Assembly: GCF_002150735.1 (NCBI RefSeq)
Contig: NZ_MUKA01000021.1
Location: 1-64,000, forward strand
Direction of reading: 5' to 3'
Length of the DNA stretch: 64,000 bases
Origin: Streptomyces africanus
GTDB lineage: Bacteria; Actinomycetota; Actinomycetes; Streptomycetales; Streptomycetaceae
In this document: piece after piece, positions 42,259 to 49,794 of the stretch
How positions within the stretch are numbered: position 1 is the stretch's first letter
How the letters are laid out: every line of letters starts with the position of its first letter
Notes under the pieces: generated by a model
Told to the model about the DNA's origin: nothing
Databases searched by the model: none
The model's input: the letters and a program-made list of their open reading frames with translations, nothing else
Made by a program: the position numbers and the translations under genes

Positions 42259-45200
42259 ATGCACGACAACCGAGACGACCTGGGCATCACAGGTGTCACC
42301 CGCAGACGTATCCTCACCGGCGCGGTCGTGCTGGGCGGCGCCGCGCTGCTCCCCCGCCCGCAGGGCGCGTACGCCGCCGGCGGCACCCCGTTCGACAGCG
42401 CGCCCGCCGCGGCCGCGCTGAAGCGGCTGCTTCCCGACCACTACCAGCAGCTCACCCTGCGGGCCCTCGACGCCGGCACCGACCGCTTCCGGGTCACCGG
42501 CCGGGCCGGGCAGATCACGGTGGAGGGCACCAGCCCCGCCGTGCTGCTCGCGGGCGTGCACACCTACCTGCGGCGGACCGCGCACGCCTCCGTCTCCTGG
42601 ACCGGCGAGCAGCTGAACCTGCCACGCATCCTCCCCGCGCCGGCCGGGGAGATCACGGAAACGGCCAACGTGCCGCACCGCTTCGCCTTCAACGACACCA
42701 ACGAGGGCTACACCGGCGCCTACCGCGACTGGGACGCCTGGCAGTACGAGCTGGACGTGCTGGCCGCGCACGGAGTCAACCGGGTCCTCGTCTACATCGG
42801 CGGCGACGCCGTCTACTACGACACGTTCCGTCAGTTCGGCTACACCGACGCCGAGATGCGCGCCTGGATCCCGGCCCCGGCCCACCAGCCCTGGTGGCTG
42901 TTGCAGAACATGTCGGGCTTCGGCGGGCCGGTCTCGCGGCAGCTCATCGAGAAGCGTGCCGCGCTCGCCGGGAAGATCGTCGACCGGATACGTGACCTGG
43001 GCATGACGCCGGTGCTGCCGGGCTACTACGGCAGTGTCCCGGACGACTTCCCCGCCAAGCACGGCGGGGACGCGAAGGTGGTGGCGCAGGGCGACTGGGG
43101 CGCCTTCAAGCGCCCCGACTGGCTCGACCCGCGCACCACGGCCTTCGACGACGTGGCCGCCGCTTTCTACCGTGCCCAGAAGGAGCGGTTCGGCGCGAGC
43201 ACGATGTACAAGATGGACCTGCTGCACGAGGGCGGCAACGCCGGTGACGTGCCGGTGGGCGAGGCCGCGGGGGCCGTCGAGGCGGCGTTGCAGAAGGCCC
43301 GCCCCGGGGCCGTCTGGGCGATCCTCGGCTGGCAGAACAACCCGGCCAGGGAGCTGCTCGACGGCGTCGACAAGCGCCGGATGCTGATCGTGGACGGTCT
43401 GTCGGACCGCTACACCACCGTCACGGACCGGGAGAGCGACTGGGGCGGCACCCCGTACGCCTTCGGCAGCATCTGGAACTTCGGCGGCCACACCCCGATC
43501 GGCGCCAACGCCCCGGACTGGGTGGAGCAGTACCCCAAGTGGCGTGACAAGAAGGGCAGTTCGCTCGCGGGTATCGCTGCGATGCCGGAAGCCGCCGACA
43601 ACAACGCGCCCGCCCTCGCCCTCCTCACCGACCTGGCCTGGACACCCGGCACCGTCGACCTGGACGACTGGTTCGCCGCGTACGCCCTCTCCCGCTACGG
43701 CGGCCCGGACCGGCATGCCGCCGCGGCCTGGCAGACGATCCGCGACACCGCGTACAACATGTCCCGCGCGGACGGCTGGAGCGAGGCACCCGACGGACTG
43801 TTCGGCGCCCGCCCCAGCCTGACCGCGAACAAGGCCGCCGCCTGGGGACCGGAGAAGGATCGCTACGACACCACGGCCTTCGACGCCGCCCTCACCGAAC
43901 TCCTCGCGGTGCGAGCGGAGTTGAGGGACAGCTCGTCCTACCGGTACGACGTCGTCGACGTGGCCCGGCAGGTCCTGTCCAACCGCAGCCGGGTCCTGCT
44001 GCCGCAGATCAAGGCCGCACACGACGCCGGGGACAAGGCCCTGTTCGGCAGGCTGACCAAGACCTGGCTGGTCTGGATGGACCTCCTCGACGACCTGCTC
44101 GCGACCTCCGGCCCGCATCTGCTCGGGCGGTGGCTCGCCGACGCGCGCTCCTGGGGCGCCGACCGGGCCGAGAAGGACCGCCTGGAATACGACGTCCGCT
44201 CCCTCATCACCACCTGGGGCGGACGCAAGAGCAGCGAGGAGGGCCTGCACGACTACGCGAACCGGGAGTGGTCCGGACTGGTCGGCGGCCTGTACCGCAC
44301 CCGCTGGCAGACGTACTTCGACGCGCTCGCCACGGGCAAGGACCCGGCGACGATCGACTGGTTCGCCCTGGAGGACCGCTGGGCACACGCGCACGAGACG
44401 TACCCGACCGATCCCCACGGCTCCTCTTACACCCTGGCCCGCAACGTGCGCGACCTGCTCGCCGCCACTCCCTACCAGGCGGCCCTCACGGCGGGGGCCG
44501 ACCGGGGAGCGGTCGCCGAGGGCACGCCCGCGACGGTGACGGTCACCTTCACCAACAGGAACGGGTTCGCGGCGGCACGCGACGTGGCCCTCTCCGTCAC
44601 CGCACCCGAGGGCATGACGGTGAAGCCGCTCGATCCGGTGCGCACGGCGTCGGTGGCGTCGGGGAAGACGTTCGCCGCCCGCTTCGAGGTCTCTCTGGCC
44701 GGTCAGCCCACGGAACTGGTCGGCCGGGTCGTCGCGGCGGCGGCGTACGCGGGCGGCGGGAAGGCGGTGGCGCCGGTACGGCTGATGGCCGCGGCCGGGG
44801 TCGGCGACCCGTACCGCACGGTCTCCTACAACGACGCGGTGTTCGGCCAGGCCGGCGACGAGATCGCCATCGAGGGCGCGGGGGCCGACCTGTGGGGCGG
44901 CACCAACGAGTTCGGGGCGGTGTACCGGGCGGGCGCGTGCAAGGACGGAACGGTGGCCCAGGTCACGGTCACGTCCCAGGACGCGTCCGGGGGCTGGGCA
45001 CGGGCGGGCCTCATGGTCCGCGACGACCTCGGCACCCAGGGGAGCGCGGGCTATGTGAACCTGGCGGTCACACCGTCCAACGGCTGTGCGCTGAGCTGGG
45101 ACGCGGACGGTGACGGCCGTTTCGACTCGATCGAACTGTCGGGCTCCTTCACCGCTCCGGTGCGGCTGCGGCTGACCCGGTCCGGGACCTCGTACACCGG

Positions 45201-45357
45201 GGAGGCCAGCACGGACGGCGTCACCTGGACGACCGTGGGCACGGCCACACCCGCGGGCGCGTCCGCCGCACAGGACGTCGGGGTCTTCATGACCGCGGCC
45301 AACGGCTGGACCGACGGACGGGGCATCGCCACGTTCGACGGATTCACGGTGGCCTGA
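42259..45357 (+). CDS. Tat-exported GH89 alpha-N-acetylglucosaminidase with NEW3 and shared module
   Basis: A 1032-residue enzyme. GGAAGGA precedes the ATG; the signal is twin-Arg (VTRRRILTGAVVLGGAALL). GH89 (NAGLU) parts are an N-terminal alpha/beta domain (GVHTYLRRTAHASVSWTGEQ), RFAFNDTNEGYTGAYRDWDA, candidate acid/base Glu in YKMDLLHEGGNAGD (about residue 323), nucleophile Glu in GIAAMPEAADNNAPAL (about residue 444) and the C-terminal helical domain. NEW3 and a divergent copy of the shared module (GDPYRTVSYNDAVFGQAGDE) finish it. GH89 releases terminal alpha-GlcNAc, as found on some mucin glycans. It is the last gene of the glycosidase operon. Confidence 0.92.
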   Translation: MHDNRDDLGITGVTRRRILTGAVVLGGAALLPRPQGAYAAGGTPFDSAPAAAALKRLLPDHYQQLTLRALDAGTDRFRVTGRAGQITVEGTSPAVLLAGVHTYLRRTAHASVSWTGEQLNLPRILPAPAGEITETANVPHRFAFNDTNEGYTGAYRDWDAWQYELDVLAAHGVNRVLVYIGGDAVYYDTFRQFGYTDAEMRAWIPAPAHQPWWLLQNMSGFGGPVSRQLIEKRAALAGKIVDRIRDLGMTPVLPGYYGSVPDDFPAKHGGDAKVVAQGDWGAFKRPDWLDPRTTAFDDVAAAFYRAQKERFGASTMYKMDLLHEGGNAGDVPVGEAAGAVEAALQKARPGAVWAILGWQNNPARELLDGVDKRRMLIVDGLSDRYTTVTDRESDWGGTPYAFGSIWNFGGHTPIGANAPDWVEQYPKWRDKKGSSLAGIAAMPEAADNNAPALALLTDLAWTPGTVDLDDWFAAYALSRYGGPDRHAAAAWQTIRDTAYNMSRADGWSEAPDGLFGARPSLTANKAAAWGPEKDRYDTTAFDAALTELLAVRAELRDSSSYRYDVVDVARQVLSNRSRVLLPQIKAAHDAGDKALFGRLTKTWLVWMDLLDDLLATSGPHLLGRWLADARSWGADRAEKDRLEYDVRSLITTWGGRKSSEEGLHDYANREWSGLVGGLYRTRWQTYFDALATGKDPATIDWFALEDRWAHAHETYPTDPHGSSYTLARNVRDLLAATPYQAALTAGADRGAVAEGTPATVTVTFTNRNGFAAARDVALSVTAPEGMTVKPLDPVRTASVASGKTFAARFEVSLAGQPTELVGRVVAAAAYAGGGKAVAPVRLMAAAGVGDPYRTVSYNDAVFGQAGDEIAIEGAGADLWGGTNEFGAVYRAGACKDGTVAQVTVTSQDASGGWARAGLMVRDDLGTQGSAGYVNLAVTPSNGCALSWDADGDGRFDSIELSGSFTAPVRLRLTRSGTSYTGEASTDGVTWTTVGTATPAGASAAQDVGVFMTAANGWTDGRGIATFDGFTVA

Positions 45358-45387
45358 TGTCGCAGTGGCCGTAGCCAGGACCTGCCG

Positions 45388-45765
45388 TTATCCGGAGAGG
45401 ACGTCCCCCGTTTCCTGGGCGCGGGACAGCAGGCGGTACTGCGCGCTGCCGACCAGCAGTTCGTCGTGGGTGCCCGTGGCGACGACGCGGCCCGCGTCGA
45501 GGACGATGATCAGATCCGCGGCGCGGATCGTCGACATGCGGTGGGCGATCACCAGCAGCGTGCACTCGTCCGCGGTCTCCCGGATCGACCTGCGGAGCGC
45601 CACCTCGCTGACCGCGTCCAGATGGGCGGTCGGCTCGTCCAGCAGGAGCAGGCGTGGCCGGGTCAGCAGGGCACGGGCGATCGCGATCCGCTGGCGCTCG
45701 CCACCGGAGAGCGCCATGCCGTGCTCGCCGGTGGCGGTGTCGAGGCCCGCGGGAGGCGGTCGACC
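45388..45765 (-). pseudogene. ABC exporter ATPase, C-terminal fragment (lasso cluster remnant)
   Basis: The frame encodes only the last third of an exporter ATPase: [20 protein letters not shown], then [20 protein letters not shown] with Walker [21 protein letters not shown] and a tail. Walker A and the membrane domain are missing, and single-base shifts near 45750-45770 break the frame further upstream. The spacing and sequence style match the exporter (D gene) at the end of actinobacterial lasso peptide clusters. It is separated from the cyclase fragment by a few bases only, so a deletion removed everything between. Confidence 0.75.
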
Positions 45766-45775
45766 AGGTCCGTGC

Positions 45776-45976
45776 CGCGATCTTCATCTGGCCTGCCTCA
45801 CCGACGGTCAGGGCACGGGGCGACCAGTCGCCGAGCAGCCAGGGCCGACCCGATGGGTGGCCGACCTCCTGTGCCGCCCGGCCGCGGAGTGCGGCGCCGG
45901 TCCGGACCGCCGAAGCGCAGTCCGGAAGGACGACGACCCAGCCCGGCCGCTCGCCGGAATCGGGAAAATCAGCCAT
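45776..45976 (-). pseudogene. Lasso peptide macrolactam cyclase (asparagine synthetase-like), N-terminal fragment
   Basis: From ATG 45976 (AGGA upstream) about 67 codons read WVVVLPDCASAVRTGAALRG, VGHPSGRPWLLGDWSPRALT and [10 protein letters not shown]. The VLPD, HPSGRPWLxGxW and GxxxIAV-type blocks are those of the glutaminase-like N-terminal domain of lasso cyclases. The sequence then passes directly into the ABC transporter fragment; the synthetase domain (~500 residues) and the B genes are gone. The start lies 104 bases after the precursor gene, as in intact clusters. Alternative: another asparagine synthetase-like protein. Confidence 0.65.
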
Positions 45977-46080
45977 GCCGGCGTCCTGCCTGGAGGACCT
46001 GCCGTCCGGTGATCACAGAATCTGGGCGGAGGGACCCGCGTCCCACCGCCACAAGGGGGTGCTCGGGCGAGAAGGGAGGC

Positions 46081-46194
46081 TCAGAAGAACCTCCTCCTGA
46101 AGAACCAGAACCGTTCCGGTCCATCCCTGAAGCCGATACCGGTCTTGCGGAAAGTACCGGCCGCGGTCAGCGTCGGGCGCTCGTAAGTGCGCAT
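46081..46194 (-). CDS. Lasso peptide precursor (37 residues)
   Basis: The frame from ATG 46194 has a leader MRTYERPTLTAAGTFRKTG and a candidate core IGFRDGPERFWFFRRRFF. The leader carries the lasso recognition pattern Y-x2-P-x-L-x3-G-x-F with Thr at the penultimate position before the cut (KTG). Glu at core position 8 would close an 8-residue ring with Ile1; the tail is rich in Phe, Trp and Arg and has bulky plugs. It contains no Cys, so a class II lasso. The next gene downstream is a cyclase fragment, which supports the call; the maturation genes are missing here. It starts 17 bases after the GNAT gene. No strong ribosome site is seen. Confidence 0.8.
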   Translation of the reverse strand: MRTYERPTLTAAGTFRKTGIGFRDGPERFWFFRRRFF

Positions 46195-46211
46195 GTCGTG
46201 ACACCGGCGCG

Positions 46212-46733
46212 TCACCAATTCCTCACCAGGACCCGCGCGTTGCGCCGCGGGTCAAGCGACTCTGCCCAGGGCCGCGGCGCCAGGCGCGCGGCCGTGGGCG
46301 TGAAGCCGTAGCGGAGGAACAGCCCGCCACCTCCGGTGGTCGCCGTGAACAGGGCGGAGAGCGGCCGGGCGCGGGCCGTGGCCAGGACCGCCAGCAGCAG
46401 CCCGGCTCCCGCTCCGCTCCCCTGCCGGTGCTCCGCCACGCAGAAGTTGTAGACGACGCCCACGGGTCCGCCCTTCCCCTGGGCGGCCGGATACGCGCGC
46501 AGGCCCACGCCTCCGTCGAGGGTGCCGTCGGGGGCCTCCAGCACGAGGAAGTCCGCAGCGCGGGCGGCGTAGAGCGAGACGGGTCGCGGCCGTAACGCCC
46601 CCGAGTGCACGAAGGGTCGGGACAGGGCCGCGAGTGCGGCGGCGTCCTCCGGGCGGGCGGGGCGTACGACCGAGGTCGTCGTGAGAGGAGCGCGCGGCAG
46701 CGGCGGTGCCGTGGACGGCGTAACCGTGTTCAA
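46212..46733 (-). CDS. GNAT-family N-acetyltransferase
   Basis: A 173-residue acetyltransferase: TSVVRPARPEDAAALAALSR, DFLVLEAPDGTLDGGVGLRA, the acetyl-CoA loop in VAEHRQGSGAGAGLLLAVLA and LFLRYGFTPTAARLA. The layout recalls N-acetylglutamate synthase-like GNATs. Its start overlaps the amidohydrolase stop by four bases, and it ends 17 bases before the lasso precursor. Through the amidohydrolase and MbtH genes it is downstream of an iron box, so it may be made in iron starvation. Substrate unknown; an amine of siderophore metabolism is one possibility. Confidence 0.82.
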   Translation of the reverse strand: MNTVTPSTAPPLPRAPLTTTSVVRPARPEDAAALAALSRPFVHSGALRPRPVSLYAARAADFLVLEAPDGTLDGGVGLRAYPAAQGKGGPVGVVYNFCVAEHRQGSGAGAGLLLAVLATARARPLSALFTATTGGGGLFLRYGFTPTAARLAPRPWAESLDPRRNARVLVRNW

Positions 46734-48328
46734 GGCGTCCCTGCCCCGCTTCCGGATCCGCCGTCGCGTCGATCACGGCCGTCGACGTATGTCGCCACCA
46801 CCTCGATGCCGCCGATGCGGGCGGGGTCGACGCGCCACGGGTCGTCGCCGAGCACCACCAGGTCGGCGCGCTTGCCCGGGGAGAGGCTGCCGGCGCTGTC
46901 CTCCCAGTGGCAGGCGTAGGCACCGGCGACGGTGTAGGCGCGCACCGCCTCGTCCACGGTGATGCCCTCGTCCGGGCCGATCACCCGGCCGGACTCGGAG
47001 GCGCGTTCGACCATGAACTGGACGGCCCGCAGCGGGGATCCGTCGGTGACCGGCCGGTCGGAGCTGCCGACGAGGGTGATGCCGTGGTCCAGGAATCCCT
47101 TGCCCCGGTACAGCCACGGCGCGCGCTCCTCACCCATGATCGCCGCGTAGTCGTCGCCGAAGTACCGCAGGAAGTTGGGCTGGACGACGGCGCTCACGCC
47201 GAGTTGCGCCATGCGCGAGAGCTGGTCGGGGCGGATGAGGCCCGCGTGTTCGACGCGGTGCCGGACGCCGTGGCGCGGGCGGAGGCGCTGGGCCCGTTCC
47301 AGGGCGTCCAGGGCGACGTCGGCCGCGCGGTCGCCGATCGCGTGCACGGCGAGCTGCCAGCCGGCGAGGTGGCCGTCCACGATGAGGTCCGTGAGCGTCT
47401 CGGGATCCTCCTGCAACTGCCCGGTATGGTCGAGCCCTTCGTACGGACTGCTCAGCGCGGCCGTACGGGCCATCATGCCGCCGTCGGTGTAGACCTTCAG
47501 GGCGCCGACGGAGAGCCAGTCGTCGCCCAGGCCCGTGCGCAGGCCGAGGCCGAGGGCCCTGGGAATGCCGTCGGCCTCGTGTGCGGCGACGGGCCGCAGC
47601 CGGTCGGCGGCGACCATGAGCTGCACGCGTAGCGGCAACAGGCCTTTCTCACGGGCGAGTTGGTAGGCGCCGAGTTCGACGGGGCTGTGCCCGAACAGGG
47701 CACCTCCGATGCCTGCCTCGGCGCAGGCGGTGACACCTTCGGCGACGCAGGTCCGGGCGGCGCGTCCGATCGCCTCGGCGAGCTCCTCCTGGGAGTACGG
47801 CAGACGCAGGGCGCGGGCGGCGCCCATCGCGCCCTCGGCGAAGAAGCCGTTCTCGTGGGGGACATCGGCGGGGAGCAGGTCCAGGACGGCGGTGTTGACG
47901 ACGCAGCCGTGTCCGGAGTCGTGCAGCACGAACACCTTGCGTCCGTGGCTCACCCGGTCCAGTTCGGCGGCCGTCAGATGGCGGCCCAGGGCCCGCTGGT
48001 CGTATCCGGCGATGCTGACCCAGGCGCCGGGCGAGGCCGTGCCGCGGACGGCTTCCGCAACGACGGCCAGGACCTCGTCGATCCGCGTGCGGCCCGCGAT
48101 GCTCGGCGTGTTCTGCTTGAACCCGGTCCAGGCGAGGTGCACATGGGCGTCGATGAACCCGGGCAGCACGGTGGCGCCCTGAAGGTCGATCACCTCCCGT
48201 GCGGGCAGCGAGGTCACGGCCTCGTCGAGGCCGACGATCCGGCCCCGCCAGATGCCCAGGTCGTGGGCGACGGGGTGGTCCGGGTCCATGGTGACGAAGC
48301 GGGCGTTCGTCAGTCTGGTGCAGAGCAT
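46730..48328 (-). CDS. Amidohydrolase of the YtcJ type
   Basis: A 532-residue metal-dependent hydrolase (amidohydrolase_3). Metal ligands are DAHVHL in TVLPGFIDAHVHLAWTGF, a Lys in SVGALKVYTDGGMMA, His residues in WQLAVHAIGDRAAD and RHRVEHAGLI, and Asp in VGSSDRPVTDGSPL. The C-terminal small sandwich ends with GSLSPGKRADLVVLGDDPW. Relatives cleave formyl, acyl or other amide bonds. It starts 6 bases after mbtH and overlaps the GNAT gene, forming an iron-controlled unit; it is not a usual coelichelin gene to my knowledge. Confidence 0.85.
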   Translation of the reverse strand: MLCTRLTNARFVTMDPDHPVAHDLGIWRGRIVGLDEAVTSLPAREVIDLQGATVLPGFIDAHVHLAWTGFKQNTPSIAGRTRIDEVLAVVAEAVRGTASPGAWVSIAGYDQRALGRHLTAAELDRVSHGRKVFVLHDSGHGCVVNTAVLDLLPADVPHENGFFAEGAMGAARALRLPYSQEELAEAIGRAARTCVAEGVTACAEAGIGGALFGHSPVELGAYQLAREKGLLPLRVQLMVAADRLRPVAAHEADGIPRALGLGLRTGLGDDWLSVGALKVYTDGGMMARTAALSSPYEGLDHTGQLQEDPETLTDLIVDGHLAGWQLAVHAIGDRAADVALDALERAQRLRPRHGVRHRVEHAGLIRPDQLSRMAQLGVSAVVQPNFLRYFGDDYAAIMGEERAPWLYRGKGFLDHGITLVGSSDRPVTDGSPLRAVQFMVERASESGRVIGPDEGITVDEAVRAYTVAGAYACHWEDSAGSLSPGKRADLVVLGDDPWRVDPARIGGIEVVATYVDGRDRRDGGSGSGAGTP

Positions 48329-48334
48329 CGGGCG

Positions 48335-48547
48335 TCAGGCGTCGAGGGACTCGGCGAGGGAACGGGGGCGCAGGTCCGTCCAGTTGGCCTCGACGTACTC
48401 CAGGCAGGCCTCCCGGGTGTTCTCCTCGAAGGCGATCGTCCAGCCCCCGGGCACGTCCGCGAAGGACGGCCAGAGCGAGTGCTGGCCCTCGTCGTTCACG
48501 AGGACGAGGAAACGGCCGTCGGCGTCGTCGAAGGGGTTGGTGCTCAT
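48335..48547 (-). CDS. cchK: MbtH-like NRPS helper protein (CchK-type)
   Basis: A 70-residue MbtH protein with the family pattern [33 protein letters not shown] and [20 protein letters not shown]. It binds and activates adenylation domains of the siderophore synthetase. The gene lies 22 bases from a 19-base iron box and diverges from the Fes-like esterase. In the coelichelin cluster of S. coelicolor the mbtH gene (cchK) is likewise next to the esterase gene (cchJ), as I recall. Confidence 0.92.
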   Translation of the reverse strand: MSTNPFDDADGRFLVLVNDEGQHSLWPSFADVPGGWTIAFEENTREACLEYVEANWTDLRPRSLAESLDA

Positions 48548-48569
48548 GTGCCGGTGCCTCCTATGAAAA

Positions 48570-48588
48570 TTAGGTTAGGCTCGCCTAA
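48570..48588. promoter_or_regulatory. Iron box (DmdR/IdeR-type) between mbtH and the esterase gene
   Basis: TTAGGTTAGGCTCGCCTAA matches the 19-base consensus TTAGGTTAGGCTAACCTAA at 17 positions. It sits in the 91-base divergent gap and should repress both directions when iron is sufficient. Confidence 0.9.
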
Positions 48589-48638
48589 TCGCAAGTGAGC
48601 TTAGCCTTCTCGCTTTCCGCTCCACAAGGAGACGTCGC

Positions 48639-49730
48639 ATGAGGTTGGTGGGGGACGACACGTTCGCCGCGTTCGGACTGCCCGGCGCACCCGGCACCGA
48701 CGCGTTCTGGGAGGCCGCGCGGTCACCCGTGTCGATACCGGACGGCGACGGCTGGACGACCCTCTTCCTGTGGCGTGGGTCCGGTGCGGCGGCCATCGAC
48801 TTCGAGAGCTGGTCCGAGCCGGTTCCGTTGGGCCGGTTCGGTGACACGGACTGCTGGTTCGCCGTGGTGCGCATGCCCGCCCGGCTGCGCGTGACGTACC
48901 GGTTCCGCGTGGGCGAGGAGACGTACGCGGATCCGTTCAACCCGGCCGGCGCCGGCGGCGACCGGTCCGTCGCCGCGACGCCGGACGCCCCGGCCCAGCC
49001 GCACTGGCCCGCTGTCGGAGCCGACGACGTGCTGCCCCTCCCCCGCACCCGGATCCGCTGGGCCGGTGAACGGCTGGGCGGGCGGCGGACCGTGCGTGTG
49101 CATCCTGCAGGCGGTGGCGGGCCGGTGGTCCTGCTGCTCGACGGGGACGACTGGCTGTATCTCCACCCGGCCATGACCGCGTTCGACTCGGCGGTCGCCG
49201 GCGGTGAGATGCCGCCGGTCACCCTCGTCTTCCTGCCGGCCGGGGACAGGGAGGCGGAGTTCGCGTGCCGGCCCGAGCTGTGGGAGGCGGTCCGGGACGA
49301 ACTGCTGCCGCTGGTGGCGGAGTCGGGGGTGACCGCCGAGGTCGACCGGCTGGTCGTCGCCGGGCAGAGCCTTGGTGGGTTGAGTGCGGTGTACGCGGCG
49401 CTGGAATTGCCGGACCTGGTGACCCGCGTCGCCTGTCAGTCGGGGTCGTTCTGGTGGACACCCGACGCCCTGGGCCTGGCCGACCCCTTGGGCGGCCCGG
49501 TCGGCGGCACCATCGCCGCGCGCCTGCGGCAGCGCCCGGACCTGTCCGGCCTGCGGATCGCGTTCGACGTGGGGGAACACGAGACGCGGATGCTGCCCCA
49601 CTGCGAACTGACCGAGACCCTGGCGGAACGGGCCGGCGCCACCGTACGGGTCTCCCGGTCACCGTCGGGCCACGACCGGGCGGGCTGGCGTCACGCCCTG
49701 CTCAGGGATGTCGCCTGGGCGCTCGCTTGA
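48639..49730 (+). CDS. cchJ: Fes-like siderophore esterase (CchJ-type)
   Basis: A 363-residue alpha/beta hydrolase of the enterochelin-esterase family: an N-terminal Fes_N-like domain (WTTLFLWRGSGAAAIDFESW, VTYRFRVGEETYADPFNP) and an esterase domain with the nucleophile in VVAGQSLGGLSAVYAALELP, and His in SRSPSGHDRAGWRHAL. CchJ-type enzymes hydrolyse or release the siderophore chain in the absence of a thioesterase domain. ATG 48639 is preceded by AAGGAG. It diverges from mbtH at the iron box. A kinase gene on the other strand ends 64 bases further on. Confidence 0.87.
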   Translation: MRLVGDDTFAAFGLPGAPGTDAFWEAARSPVSIPDGDGWTTLFLWRGSGAAAIDFESWSEPVPLGRFGDTDCWFAVVRMPARLRVTYRFRVGEETYADPFNPAGAGGDRSVAATPDAPAQPHWPAVGADDVLPLPRTRIRWAGERLGGRRTVRVHPAGGGGPVVLLLDGDDWLYLHPAMTAFDSAVAGGEMPPVTLVFLPAGDREAEFACRPELWEAVRDELLPLVAESGVTAEVDRLVVAGQSLGGLSAVYAALELPDLVTRVACQSGSFWWTPDALGLADPLGGPVGGTIAARLRQRPDLSGLRIAFDVGEHETRMLPHCELTETLAERAGATVRVSRSPSGHDRAGWRHALLRDVAWALA

Positions 49731-49794
49731 GGCGTGCGGACCGGCGATCGGTACGCCGGGTCCGGCGGTACGGCCCGCTGCCCCATGGCCCTCG

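Noticed and set aside
46013-46204. 63-codon minus-strand frame overlapping the lasso precursor
   Set aside because: It overlaps the precursor in another frame, lacks any motif, and the precursor frame has the diagnostic leader.
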